Origin: a virus
Strand: one strand, 5' to 3'
DNA: 50,385 bases
IMG/VR virus record: IMGVR_UViG_3300034071_001566
Span: 1 to 50,385 of that record
Below, in pieces: positions 25,970 through 34,283 of this stretch. The translations under genes and the position numbers were made by a program. Every line of letters begins with the position of its first letter. The stretch's first letter is position 1. The notes under the pieces were generated by a model. The model was given only the letters and a program-made list of their open reading frames with translations, made no database searches and was not told where the DNA came from.

Positions 25970-26155
25970 ATGGATAAACTTCAAAGAAATCAATTATTTA
26001 ATGAACTTGAAAAAATAACTAGTGTAATGAATATTCCATTTGCTAGACAAAAAGATTGTTCATGGTTGCTAAAAAATGTTGCTATAAACAATGAAAATGA
26101 AAAACAAATTAAGAAAGTAATTACTATTTGTCAACTTCTAATGAAAGGTGAATAA
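25970..26155 (+). CDS. Small helical unknown protein
   Basis: 61 residues, SD GAAAGG. Two helices, no motif. Ends directly before the next ATG. Confidence 0.5.
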   Translation: MDKLQRNQLFNELEKITSVMNIPFARQKDCSWLLKNVAINNENEKQIKKVITICQLLMKGE

Positions 26156-26386
26156 ATGGCTACTTGTATATATTGCTCATCTATATTTATTGATGAAAGA
26201 TATGACGCAGGTTATGAATATTGTTTAGATGAAAGATGTCAAAAAATTGGTCTTGATGTCTCAGAAAGAGCATTTCGTAAAATATATACTCCGGCTTTAT
26301 TACATAAAAGTAATTATTTCTGGGTTAAGAAAACAGAGTTAAAATCATTAAATGTCCGTTCGGATATTTTAGAACAACGAGATTAA
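26156..26386 (+). CDS. Small Cys-knuckle protein
   Basis: 76 residues. CIYC ... YCLDERC gives four Cys for a zinc site, followed by a TPALLHKSNYFW phrase. I associate the zinc head plus HKSN motif with short actinophage proteins of unknown role. Confidence 0.55.
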   Translation: MATCIYCSSIFIDERYDAGYEYCLDERCQKIGLDVSERAFRKIYTPALLHKSNYFWVKKTELKSLNVRSDILEQRD

Positions 26387-26399
26387 GAAGGAGATAAAA

Positions 26400-26573
26400 A
26401 TGGGATGGTTAGATGATCTATTTAATAATAACAATAAGCCTGAAGATATTAGGCCAGTAATAAAAATGAAGGCTATAAATAATAATTACTCAGATAGGCC
26501 ATATGATTGGAAATTGGATGTAGATATAAATCCAGACTTCCGTATGTGGGAAAAAGAATTCCAAAACTATTAA
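26400..26573 (+). CDS. 57-aa unknown protein
   Basis: SD AAGGAGA 6 nt before ATG 26400. Begins MGWLDDLFNNNNKPED and is rich in Asn, Trp and Asp; no family recognised. The stop TAA is followed at once by the SD of the next gene. Confidence 0.6.
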   Translation: MGWLDDLFNNNNKPEDIRPVIKMKAINNNYSDRPYDWKLDVDINPDFRMWEKEFQNY

Positions 26574-26586
26574 AGGAGATAACAGC

Positions 26587-26958
26587 ATGTTTAATAATAA
26601 ATTAATAAAAGAAACAGATAGTGGTAAATATATTATCTTGTTAGAAAGAATGTGGTTAGTGGAGAATGATAAAGAAAATGATGGTTATACTCCAAGACCA
26701 GTTCCTAATAAATATTTTAAATTCGTGTTCTTAGGTTCAATTAATGAATACCTAAACACTGATTACAATATAACAAAATACGTTAATGATGATCAATCAA
26801 AGTTAAAATTTGTTAATAAAAATAAATTCGCAATCCAAATAACGTATCCATATCTTGGTACTGATGACAGCAAACTAGGTAAAGAAGTTATTTCTTTATA
26901 TCTAGTAAAGCATGATGATAGTGTTGTCCATTATCAAAGAATATGGGAAGAACTATAG
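26587..26958 (+). CDS. Unknown protein
   Basis: 123 residues, SD AAAGGAG. Mixed alpha/beta with YIILLERMWLVEN and YFKFVFLGSINEYL strands. No motif. Confidence 0.55.
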   Translation: MFNNKLIKETDSGKYIILLERMWLVENDKENDGYTPRPVPNKYFKFVFLGSINEYLNTDYNITKYVNDDQSKLKFVNKNKFAIQITYPYLGTDDSKLGKEVISLYLVKHDDSVVHYQRIWEEL

Positions 26959-26970
26959 AAAGGAGAAGTT

Positions 26971-27132
26971 ATGATTCACAATATTGAATCTTTAAATCTA
27001 GGATATTTAGATGAAAAATCTAAATTAGTTATTATGAATACATTAAATGATTTAAACAAAGCAATTATAGAAGCTGAAGTTGAATTGTTAAAAACTGATA
27101 TTGAAATTTATGAAATGACATTAGACAAATAA
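26971..27132 (+). CDS. 53-aa coiled-coil protein
   Basis: SD GAAAGGAG 6 nt before ATG. KLVIMNTLNDLNKAIIEAEVE is a strong heptad-type helix. Unknown. Confidence 0.55.
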   Translation: MIHNIESLNLGYLDEKSKLVIMNTLNDLNKAIIEAEVELLKTDIEIYEMTLDK

Positions 27133-27143
27133 AGGAGAGTGTC

Positions 27144-27290
27144 TTGAGTAAAATTAAAGTATTGAAATGGGTAAAGCATAAAGCTGAACCTCAGTATTAT
27201 TGGACTAAAAAAACAGGTTGGATTAAAAAGAATGTACCTGATGAATATTGGAAAATAGAAGAAATTGGAAAGGTTGAAGAAAATGATTGA
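27144..27290 (+). CDS. 48-aa Trp/Lys-rich protein
   Basis: TTG start with SD AAAGGAG. Short repeats of the type KVLKWVKHKAEPQYYW and GWIKKNVPDEYW suggest a small beta fold. Overlaps the next ATG. Confidence 0.5.
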   Translation: MSKIKVLKWVKHKAEPQYYWTKKTGWIKKNVPDEYWKIEEIGKVEEND

Positions 27291-27615
27291 TTATCTATAT
27301 CTAGGCCCCACGCCTAGTGATGAAAATTGTGCTCAAGTTGGTGATGATAATTTTCGTGAACAATGTAATAAAGAAATGGAAATGTACATTGATCAACTTA
27401 AAAGATTGTTTCCAGAAGTCGCAGGGTATAAGGGAATGCGATTTAAAAAGCATTGGCAACAACATGATTTTGGTTCTTATGGTGAAGTTGTCATTACATA
27501 TAATGATGAAGATGAAGAAGAAAGCACTTTAGCATTAAGAATCGAATGGAATCTTCCTAGAAAATGGGATGAAATAGCAATTAAACAAACAACAAACATA
27601 ACAGGAGGAAAGTAA
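27283..27615 (+). CDS. Unknown protein
   Basis: 110 residues from ATG 27283 (ATGATTGA overlap); an upstream in-frame start at 27265 is less likely. The C-terminal half has antiparallel strands ending in an acidic turn (YNDEDEEES). Confidence 0.5.
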   Translation: MIDYLYLGPTPSDENCAQVGDDNFREQCNKEMEMYIDQLKRLFPEVAGYKGMRFKKHWQQHDFGSYGEVVITYNDEDEEESTLALRIEWNLPRKWDEIAIKQTTNITGGK

Positions 27616-28088
27616 TGAAAACACTAGAAGAAAAGCAATTTGCAGGTATTATTGAAAAAATTAATAGTGCAGTAAATTATGAATTTGATTCAAAATTTGC
27701 TGTAGTTTACGGTGTAATTATTGACAAAGATCTATCTATTACTATGGAAAAGATTGATGCTGCTGGTGATGTTTATGATCTAATTGATGTAGACAATACA
27801 ACTTTGATGAGTCAAGTCAATAATTATGATATGATTACAATCGCTACTTGTGGTTGGGCAGCGCCTATTACTTCAGATGATGATGAAGATAATGATGTTG
27901 CTCCATCTCAACATCCTCAAAAGCGCAGAGTTAGACTTGTAACTTCTGCTAATATTAATGGTCAATCTGGTAGTACAATTTTGTTTCAAGATGACATTGA
28001 GAATCCAGTTTATGATTATGGTAATGCTAAAGGTTCTCTTGCTGATGCCATTACTCATGTCCTTAGCGTTGCTAAAAACAAAAAATAA
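27615..28088 (+). CDS. Unknown protein, end of transcription unit
   Basis: 157 residues, SD GGAGG, start overlapping the preceding stop (TAATG). Acidic loop DDDEDND at about 95, and a central TIATCGWAAP segment. Followed by a terminator. Confidence 0.55.
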   Translation: MKTLEEKQFAGIIEKINSAVNYEFDSKFAVVYGVIIDKDLSITMEKIDAAGDVYDLIDVDNTTLMSQVNNYDMITIATCGWAAPITSDDDEDNDVAPSQHPQKRRVRLVTSANINGQSGSTILFQDDIENPVYDYGNAKGSLADAITHVLSVAKNKK

Positions 28089-28110
28089 TAAGTACAATTA
28101 AGCATAGATC

Positions 28111-28144
28111 ATGGGGCTACTGAATACTCAGTAGCCCCATTTCT
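28111..28144 (+). terminator. Intrinsic terminator
   Basis: ATGGGGCTACTGA, loop ATAC, TCAGTAGCCCCAT, followed by TTCT. Weak U-tract but a perfect 13-bp stem. Confidence 0.7.
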
Positions 28145-28167
28145 ATATCTCGAGAAAGGTATTGATT

Positions 28168-28851
28168 ATGAATTATGTTGAAGAGATAGAAAAATATGCC
28201 AAAATGGCAACAACTAAACCTGAAGACTTTGGTTATTGGGGTAATGAAGATATGTTTGATACTTGGGGTTTTACTAATATTGATCAAAACCCTTCCTCTG
28301 ACATACTAGAAAAAGCAAACTTTAAATACATTGTTAATGATTTGATGGGAAGCTTCCCTGAAGATTATAGAATTGAAACATATAATCATTGGCTTGTTGG
28401 TTCGGTTGATAGATTAACTTGTCGTATTTATGAAGAAGATAGAAAGACTATTGCATTACCATTTGTTTTCGCAATGGAATGGTTAGATAAATTGTCCGAT
28501 TATCCAGTTGCTGATGAAGATACATATGATGAAATGCTCCGTAATGACTCTGTTGAAAGTATTGAGTTCTGGGAAAGTATTAACCCGGGCTATATAAATA
28601 CTAATGAGCACAAAGGTTGGTCTGAAGAAGTTCTTCATGAATTAGAAGTGAATATGGATATAGATGTTAATGGCTCAGGGTTTAATGATATCGATATTCT
28701 TATGGCAATTTATAATTTACAATTATGGAGTGCTCAAGGTTATCAAAAATGGTTTGAATTCTGTGATCAAAACAATTTAGAAAGACCACAGTTTTTAATA
28801 AATGAAATGTCCAAATATGATGAGACTCAACCGGAATTGGAGTTTAAATGA
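28168..28851 (+). CDS. Unknown acidic protein
   Basis: 227 residues from ATG 28168 with AGAAAGG 8 nt upstream. Rich in Asp, Glu and Trp (FGYWGNEDMFDTWGF), very low Lys/Arg. No motif; such acidity is seen in DNA-mimic inhibitors, but nothing else supports that here. Confidence 0.55.
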   Translation: MNYVEEIEKYAKMATTKPEDFGYWGNEDMFDTWGFTNIDQNPSSDILEKANFKYIVNDLMGSFPEDYRIETYNHWLVGSVDRLTCRIYEEDRKTIALPFVFAMEWLDKLSDYPVADEDTYDEMLRNDSVESIEFWESINPGYINTNEHKGWSEEVLHELEVNMDIDVNGSGFNDIDILMAIYNLQLWSAQGYQKWFEFCDQNNLERPQFLINEMSKYDETQPELEFK

Positions 28852-29117
28852 GCACAGAATATGAAGTAATTTACAATGTCCAGGAGAGTGAAAATATTCA
28901 GTATGAAATATGTATTGAATATGAAACCTCAAGTCTCGAGGAATTGATTTCTGAAATTAAAAGTTTAACAACAAAGCAATCATTATCTCGGCTTGAATAT
29001 TTAGTAAATCGCCCAGTCTCATTGGATAGCGAAATAGAAGCCATATATGTTGGTATTATCGATATCGGTATTGATGTTGATGATCGAGATATTACTGATC
29101 AAGTTCTGGGGGTTTAA
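28848..29117 (+). CDS. Unknown small acidic protein
   Basis: 89 residues, ATGA overlap with the previous gene. Starts with strands (YEVIYNVQESENIQYEICIEY). No motif. Confidence 0.5.
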   Translation: MSTEYEVIYNVQESENIQYEICIEYETSSLEELISEIKSLTTKQSLSRLEYLVNRPVSLDSEIEAIYVGIIDIGIDVDDRDITDQVLGV

Positions 29118-29378
29118 ATGATAGTAACAGCAACAAACCTTAATTCGTCAATGCTTGAAAAAATAACTTATGATAGAGACAACGATTCATTGTATGGTGA
29201 ATTATCTGTTTTATTTAAAACAGGCAGCACATACTACTATGAAGAAGTGCATGTTGATGATTTTAGTAAGTTAATAAATTCCACAGGCACAACGGCTGGT
29301 AAACAATATAAAGCGATAATTGAACAAAAATATATGTACTACGATAAATCATACAAAGGAGTTTTCGGAAATGAATAA
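29118..29378 (+). CDS. Unknown protein
   Basis: 86 residues, start directly after a stop. Phrase STYYYEEVHVDDFSKLINS followed by GKQYKAIIEQKY resembles the short KTYRYFDVP-type (KTSC-like) fold, a weak hint only. Overlaps the next gene. Confidence 0.5.
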   Translation: MIVTATNLNSSMLEKITYDRDNDSLYGELSVLFKTGSTYYYEEVHVDDFSKLINSTGTTAGKQYKAIIEQKYMYYDKSYKGVFGNE

Positions 29379-29517
29379 AATTATTGAGCACTACAAGAAT
29401 GGAAGAAACTGGGGCGATAGTTGGTATTTCATTACCAAGATGTTGCTTACAGGTAATCTTCTAACTAATGAGAAATACTTTGGATATATGTCTGAACTAA
29501 TAGAAGGAGAAGAATAA
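29371..29517 (+). CDS. 48-aa unknown protein
   Basis: ATG 29371 chosen by the SD AAAGGAG upstream and by overlap with the preceding stop. NWGDSWYFITKMLLTGNLL may be membrane-associated but is short. Stop overlaps the next ATG (TAATG). Confidence 0.45.
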   Translation: MNKIIEHYKNGRNWGDSWYFITKMLLTGNLLTNEKYFGYMSELIEGEE

Positions 29518-30122
29518 TGCCCAATCATTGCAATAACACGCTAGGAATAATTGGATTAACAAAAGATGTTGAATCTTTTCTTAATTTAGTAAAAGTTAAA
29601 ATTAAATCTTTTGATGATGATGATTTTGAAATATTTAATGGTTTAATGCCAATGCCAAAAGAATTGGAAGGAACAATCAAGCCATCTGAATCTAATAATC
29701 AAGATTTAATTGAAAAGTATGGTTTTGATAATTGGTATGATTGGTGCAATGCTAATTGGGGAACTAAATGGGGTGATTACGAAACTCAATCTGATGGTGT
29801 AGATCATATTTCAGAATATAAATATCCTGTATTAGAAGATGGTAGCAAGGATTATGAAAATTCATTTAAGGAATTGACTGGTGAATCATCATTGCATTTT
29901 AGTTATGATACTGCTTGGGGTCCGGGTGCTGGAGAATTGGCAAATGCTATTTGTAAACAATTCCCTACTCTAAGAGGCTTTATATCATATGAAGAACCAG
30001 GAATGTGTTTTGCTGGTAATTTAGTTTTTCAAAATGGAAAGATTATTAGTGATGATAGTTGGGATACGCATTATTTATTAAGAGATGTAAATGATGTTAC
30101 TTTTAGTGAAGGAGATGAATAA
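29517..30122 (+). CDS. Api92/YubB-like ferredoxin-fold protein
   Basis: 201 residues. MPNHCNNTLGIIG, GLMPMPKEL, NWYDWCNANWGTKWG and the later YDTAWGPGAGELANAIC match the Api92/YubB (DUF1281-like) family found on plasmids and phages. Role unknown; the C-terminal part binds nothing obvious. Confidence 0.7.
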   Translation: MPNHCNNTLGIIGLTKDVESFLNLVKVKIKSFDDDDFEIFNGLMPMPKELEGTIKPSESNNQDLIEKYGFDNWYDWCNANWGTKWGDYETQSDGVDHISEYKYPVLEDGSKDYENSFKELTGESSLHFSYDTAWGPGAGELANAICKQFPTLRGFISYEEPGMCFAGNLVFQNGKIISDDSWDTHYLLRDVNDVTFSEGDE

Positions 30123-30123
30123 T

Positions 30124-30612
30124 ATGGGGCTAGACAATATACCTAAAAGATATCCATGTATTGATGTTGCAGTTAAAGATCAAGATGGTCGTATTGATTG
30201 CAATGAAACACAAGCTTGTGGTAAATGTACATGGGAAAATGAAAGTAAGTCTAATCCAATGCTGGTTGGAATTAATCCGGTATTGGGTATGTTCGGGACT
30301 TCTTGTTGGTATAGAGGTAAATATGGCAATTATCTTTTGAGATTGCTTGAAGGAATTGATGATGCCGATTATACATCAGATACTGAATATAGTTTCTACG
30401 GGGGTAACTTTCCTGATGGAGAAGAAGGTATTAGTCCAGATGAATGTTTAGAAATGTCTAAATATATGAAAGACAATACGGAAAAGTTTGCCTATCAAGC
30501 TAGACAAGTGCATCCAGATGAAGAAAAGGAATATATTAGTGACTGGATTTACGCATCTTGGTGGTTAGAATTTGCAGGTAAACATTGTAATGGTTCAGCG
30601 ATTTGGTATTAA
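30124..30612 (+). CDS. Conserved phage protein (MGLDNIP family), unknown
   Basis: 162 residues from ATG 30124 (SD GGAG before). The opening MGLDNIPKRYPC and a Cys pair ACGKC recall a recurrent phage family of unknown function. Cys at about 12, 26, 32, 35 may bind zinc. Confidence 0.6.
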   Translation: MGLDNIPKRYPCIDVAVKDQDGRIDCNETQACGKCTWENESKSNPMLVGINPVLGMFGTSCWYRGKYGNYLLRLLEGIDDADYTSDTEYSFYGGNFPDGEEGISPDECLEMSKYMKDNTEKFAYQARQVHPDEEKEYISDWIYASWWLEFAGKHCNGSAIWY

Positions 30613-30622
30613 TAGGAGATAA

Positions 30623-30991
30623 ATGTTTGATTTTGAAGATATTGAAAATATAAGCAAGCAAAGAGAGTTGTTAGGTATTTCTGATGAAAGCGAGTTCGGG
30701 TACATTGTTCAATCAGTTCTTAATATATTGAGATCATATAAGAATTATGATCAGATAGAGTCAGAGGCTGTATCTATGAAAATAATCAATGTTGCTTGCG
30801 ATTATGACGGTAAGTTGAATGAAGATAGAACTGTTAGTACAATCCTTGCACTATTACAGCACATATTTTCATTGTCCAAAGCAATATCTGAAATTGAGGA
30901 GTTGAGTATAGAAAGCTATTACAACAATTTTCAAATAAATATTGTTGATCCTTTGATCGAAAACCCCAATACACCATATTACGGAGAATAA
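30623..30991 (+). CDS. Unknown helical protein
   Basis: 122 residues, SD TAGGAG. Mostly helical, acidic. It abuts the WhiB gene (stop then ATG). Confidence 0.5.
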   Translation: MFDFEDIENISKQRELLGISDESEFGYIVQSVLNILRSYKNYDQIESEAVSMKIINVACDYDGKLNEDRTVSTILALLQHIFSLSKAISEIEELSIESYYNNFQINIVDPLIENPNTPYYGE

Positions 30992-31324
30992 ATGTTCAAC
31001 TCAATGAAGGAAATGTGGAGAAATGAAGCTAATTGTAAAGGTGTCAACCTGTCAGTTTTCTTTGTTGAAAATGAAGATGGAACAATATCAAGAAAAAATA
31101 TAAATAATGCTAAGAAAATATGTGAAAAATGTAAAGTTGAAAAAGAATGTTTAATGTATGCTATATCAGAAGATATAACATTCGGCATATGGGGAGGACT
31201 AACTCCTCGAGATAGAAAGAGTATGAAAAAGAATCTAAACATTAAAGATTATTCCGAAATGTCTAGCGATGAAGTAAATAAGATATTTTATTTTATAAAA
31301 AACAAAGACAAGGAGCTATTATGA
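30992..31324 (+). CDS. WhiB-like Fe-S transcription factor (copy 2, canonical)
   Basis: 110 residues. C15, C44, C47, C53 (ICEKC then KEC) hold the expected 4Fe-4S cluster, and ITFGIWGGLTPRDRK keeps the intact GIWGG turn plus the basic DNA-contact segment. It should bind the host primary sigma factor and redirect transcription. Overlaps the ParB-like gene (ATGA). Unlike copy 1, all signature positions are present. Confidence 0.9.
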   Translation: MFNSMKEMWRNEANCKGVNLSVFFVENEDGTISRKNINNAKKICEKCKVEKECLMYAISEDITFGIWGGLTPRDRKSMKKNLNIKDYSEMSSDEVNKIFYFIKNKDKELL

Positions 31325-32256
31325 AAAACAAATCCCGTGTTGAAAACATTGTTGAACAGACTATTAATATTAAAGACTTAAGAAGCTTAAATATTTCTGC
31401 TAAAACAGAAAGTGAAATGTTCGGGGCATCTTTTAATAGTGGTCATATCTCTAAGATATCATCACTAGTAAAGGTTTCGGATATGTTTGTTGATTACACA
31501 TATCAAAGAGTTGCTCTCGAAAAGAAAGTAAATAAAATTGCTAAGAACTTTGATCCAGATGTTCTTGGTGTTATTATTTGCTCAATGCGTGATGATGGTT
31601 CACTGGCTATCATAGATGGTAGTCATAGATATAAGGCATTGGTTCAAAAAGGCATGAATGATTATTCTGTTAATGCTTTAATATATTTTGATCTTACAAT
31701 TCAAGAAGAAGCCAAGATATTTACAATGCTAAATCAAGAACATACAAAGCCAAATACTACTGAGATATTTAAAGCTGGTATTGTTTCTGGTGATGAAGAA
31801 ACAATTGCTATCAATAAGATAATCAATTCTCTTGGCTTGCATATTGGAGTTGGCCCTGGTGATAACAAGGTCAGAGCAATCTCTACTGTTAAAAGAATTT
31901 ACCGCAATGCAGATGGTGATGTTCTTTACAAATCTCTTAAGTCAATTAAAGAAGCATATGGATCTAATTCATCTAATATGCGAGATGTACTTATATCCGC
32001 AGTAGCGATTGTTTTTAATCGCTATGGAGATAGTGTTGATGTAGATAGAATGATAGATACTCTGCAGAAATTTGGTAAGCCAAATACATTAATTGCAAAT
32101 GCACAAGCAATGATGAGTGGTAAGAGTAATCAAGTTACAACAACAGGCCTGCCTTATTTGATTGTTAATAAATACAATCAACGATTAACTAAGAATCGCC
32201 TATCTGAATATCCAATGAACTTGCTGCCTCAGCAAGTATGGGTAAGGAATAAATAA
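31321..32256 (+). CDS. ParB/Srx-fold protein (DGQHR-like)
   Basis: 311 residues. VDYTYQR ... VNKIAKNFDPDVLGVI, then AIIDGSHRYKAL at about 95-110, is the ParB-N/sulfiredoxin-like core with DGSHR in place of DGQHR. A helical C-terminal domain follows. ParB-fold phage proteins include CTP-binding regulators and nucleases; which applies is not visible. Followed by a terminator, and linked to WhiB by overlap, suggesting a regulatory pair. Confidence 0.7.
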   Translation: MKNKSRVENIVEQTINIKDLRSLNISAKTESEMFGASFNSGHISKISSLVKVSDMFVDYTYQRVALEKKVNKIAKNFDPDVLGVIICSMRDDGSLAIIDGSHRYKALVQKGMNDYSVNALIYFDLTIQEEAKIFTMLNQEHTKPNTTEIFKAGIVSGDEETIAINKIINSLGLHIGVGPGDNKVRAISTVKRIYRNADGDVLYKSLKSIKEAYGSNSSNMRDVLISAVAIVFNRYGDSVDVDRMIDTLQKFGKPNTLIANAQAMMSGKSNQVTTTGLPYLIVNKYNQRLTKNRLSEYPMNLLPQQVWVRNK

Positions 32257-32263
32257 TAGATTT

Positions 32264-32300
32264 GGGGTTGGGATATTTGATCGGTGTCCCAACCCCATTT
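32264..32300 (+). terminator. Intrinsic terminator
   Basis: GGGGTTGGGA, 13-nt loop, TCCCAACCCC, then ATTT. Perfect 10-bp stem after the ParB-like gene. Confidence 0.8.
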
Positions 32301-32328
32301 AAGTTGATTCAAACAAAAGGAGAATATT

Positions 32329-32703
32329 ATGAATAATTATCCACCCGGAGTTACTGGTGATGAATATGAAATAGCAGGGGGAGTTGAAACAGAAGAGTAT
32401 TGGGAATGTGAAGGTATGGTTACAGCAGTTATTGTAAATATGCCAATGATTAGAGAGATGAGTGAAGATATTTTTACTGTATTCACTAGCTTAAGAGATC
32501 ATAGTTATACTTCATATCAAGCATGGGTAGATCAAAAAGTTAAAAATATAAAAAGAACATTGGAGGATCTAACTCACTCTGATGATGTAATAGAAGTTGA
32601 TTGTGGTTTTCATGGAACTGTCTTAATGGAATCATATAAAAATAAAAAATTGTGGTCTTGTCCAAATTGTGGGGCAGATCATGAAATTGAAATCGACTAT
32701 TAG
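32329..32703 (+). CDS. Protein with C-terminal zinc ribbon
   Basis: 124 residues, SD AAAGGAG. N-terminal PPGVTGDEYEIAG phrase recurs in actinophage hypotheticals. VDCGFHGTV ... WSCPNCGADHE supplies Cys ligands of a zinc ribbon. Confidence 0.6.
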   Translation: MNNYPPGVTGDEYEIAGGVETEEYWECEGMVTAVIVNMPMIREMSEDIFTVFTSLRDHSYTSYQAWVDQKVKNIKRTLEDLTHSDDVIEVDCGFHGTVLMESYKNKKLWSCPNCGADHEIEIDY

Positions 32704-32715
32704 AATGGAGTATTT

Positions 32716-33237
32716 ATGGACAGCGTAGAATTGCACAGTTTTAAGAATTTAAGAGGTGGTTACTTTATCCCAGAATATGTATTACCTAAGTATATTAATC
32801 AAGAAGGTAATCTCGGTGTTAATGTTAAAGATCATCATACACAATTAAGTCCGCTTTTAAATGACAAAATGTATTTCAATTATCAATTAAATGAATATGT
32901 TTATGATGGAGTGAAAGCTAGCTTCTGGAATAAATGCCAAGTGATTGGTAAAGAATGGGGATATGACTATGTTGAAAGTTCAGGTAGAAGTGGTGGTTGG
33001 GCATGCCCTATGCATTTGTATAATGATGGTCAGTATAGTAGTAAATTTTATTATGTGAAGTGTCCGGAATTAAATGGCAAATCATATATTCAGGTCAATG
33101 ACGCTATTAGGATTGAAAGATTTAATGGCTTTGCTGGTTACATTGAAAAATTATTTATTTTAGTAAGAACAGAAATTAAACATGTAACGAACATAGATGA
33201 TTATTTTGAACTTCAAAAGGAGATAGAAACTATATGA
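32716..33237 (+). CDS. Unknown protein
   Basis: 173 residues, aromatic-rich. SGRSGGWACPMHLYNDGQYSS in the middle, mixed alpha/beta. No family recognised. ATGA overlap with the next gene. Confidence 0.55.
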   Translation: MDSVELHSFKNLRGGYFIPEYVLPKYINQEGNLGVNVKDHHTQLSPLLNDKMYFNYQLNEYVYDGVKASFWNKCQVIGKEWGYDYVESSGRSGGWACPMHLYNDGQYSSKFYYVKCPELNGKSYIQVNDAIRIERFNGFAGYIEKLFILVRTEIKHVTNIDDYFELQKEIETI

Positions 33238-33629
33238 GTAAGCAATTGAGTTGCCAAGAACGCATTGAAGAAGAATACCGTAGAGCTGATGATTACATCG
33301 AGATGATGTTTAAAGTATTAGATAACGATAAACTTGATGAAGAAGATGAAGATGATAGAAAGATACTTCAGCACATTGAAGATAATGGTGTTGATGAAGA
33401 TTCAATTTATGAATACGCAGCCGGTACAAGTATTAAGAAGCTATTAACAATTGAATTAAGTGGTGGTGGTCCTTCATCACATATTGAAGCAATTATTAAT
33501 GAAGATGGAATTGTTGAATCAGCTCAATATGTTTTCTTAGATTGGTTTGACGGTGCAAGAAGAAAAATTAATGAAGATTCATTTATGTTCAGGTATGTTG
33601 AATTCATAGCGGAAGGATATTCACAATGA
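33234..33629 (+). CDS. Conserved mobile-element protein, unknown function
   Basis: 131 residues. LLTIELSGGGPSSHIEAIINEDG followed by YVFLDWFDGARR is a phrase I associate with small proteins of plasmids and phages; function unknown. Acidic N-terminal helix (DEEDEDDRK). Confidence 0.6.
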   Translation: MSKQLSCQERIEEEYRRADDYIEMMFKVLDNDKLDEEDEDDRKILQHIEDNGVDEDSIYEYAAGTSIKKLLTIELSGGGPSSHIEAIINEDGIVESAQYVFLDWFDGARRKINEDSFMFRYVEFIAEGYSQ

Positions 33630-34273
33630 CTCAAGAATTTCTTGAAAAAACAGAAGCAGCAGGAAATGTTATTTACACATCAAAAACAGGAGAAAAATTA
33701 AACATGGAACCAATACAAGAAAAGAATAAAGATGTTGTTGCAACAATGACATTCCCAGCAGAACAGTTAATGCAAATGATTAATGGTTCTTCTTTGCTTT
33801 CAGATATAGTCGTGGAAGCAATTGAGAATTATGATTTGTCTAATTTAGCTGAATTGGTATCTGAGGAGATTGATTGGACTGATAAGGTTACAGATGTTCT
33901 TGACAGTATCGACTTAGAAGATTATGTTAAGACTGCAAATATTGCTAATGAAGTATTAGAGTCACTTGACTATAAAGATATTGCTCGAGAAGTAACTGAT
34001 TATATTGATAAGCCAGACGCTACTGAATTGGCAAATGAATTGCTGTCATCTTTTGATTATCAAAATCAATGCTATACTGGACAATTATTCGTTAAGTCAG
34101 TGGAAACAATTATTGAAGGCTTTATGAAAAAGCAATCAGTTACTGTTGTTGATGGGGTAGATGTTGTCAATCGTTCTTTTACTATTAAGGAAATAGTAGA
34201 AACATTGAACGCTCTTAACTACACGGAATACAATAAGAATATGCTCATTACATCATTAGCCCTAATTAAATAG
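33626..34273 (+). CDS. Unknown acidic helical protein
   Basis: 215 residues. Long amphipathic helices with many Asp/Glu (ELVSEEIDWTDKVTDVLDSI), possibly repeats of an ~35-residue helical hairpin (TDKVTDVLDSID, ANIANEVLESLD, ANELLSSFDYQN). No enzyme motif. Confidence 0.5.
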   Translation: MTQEFLEKTEAAGNVIYTSKTGEKLNMEPIQEKNKDVVATMTFPAEQLMQMINGSSLLSDIVVEAIENYDLSNLAELVSEEIDWTDKVTDVLDSIDLEDYVKTANIANEVLESLDYKDIAREVTDYIDKPDATELANELLSSFDYQNQCYTGQLFVKSVETIIEGFMKKQSVTVVDGVDVVNRSFTIKEIVETLNALNYTEYNKNMLITSLALIK

Positions 34274-34283
34274 AAAGGTATTT

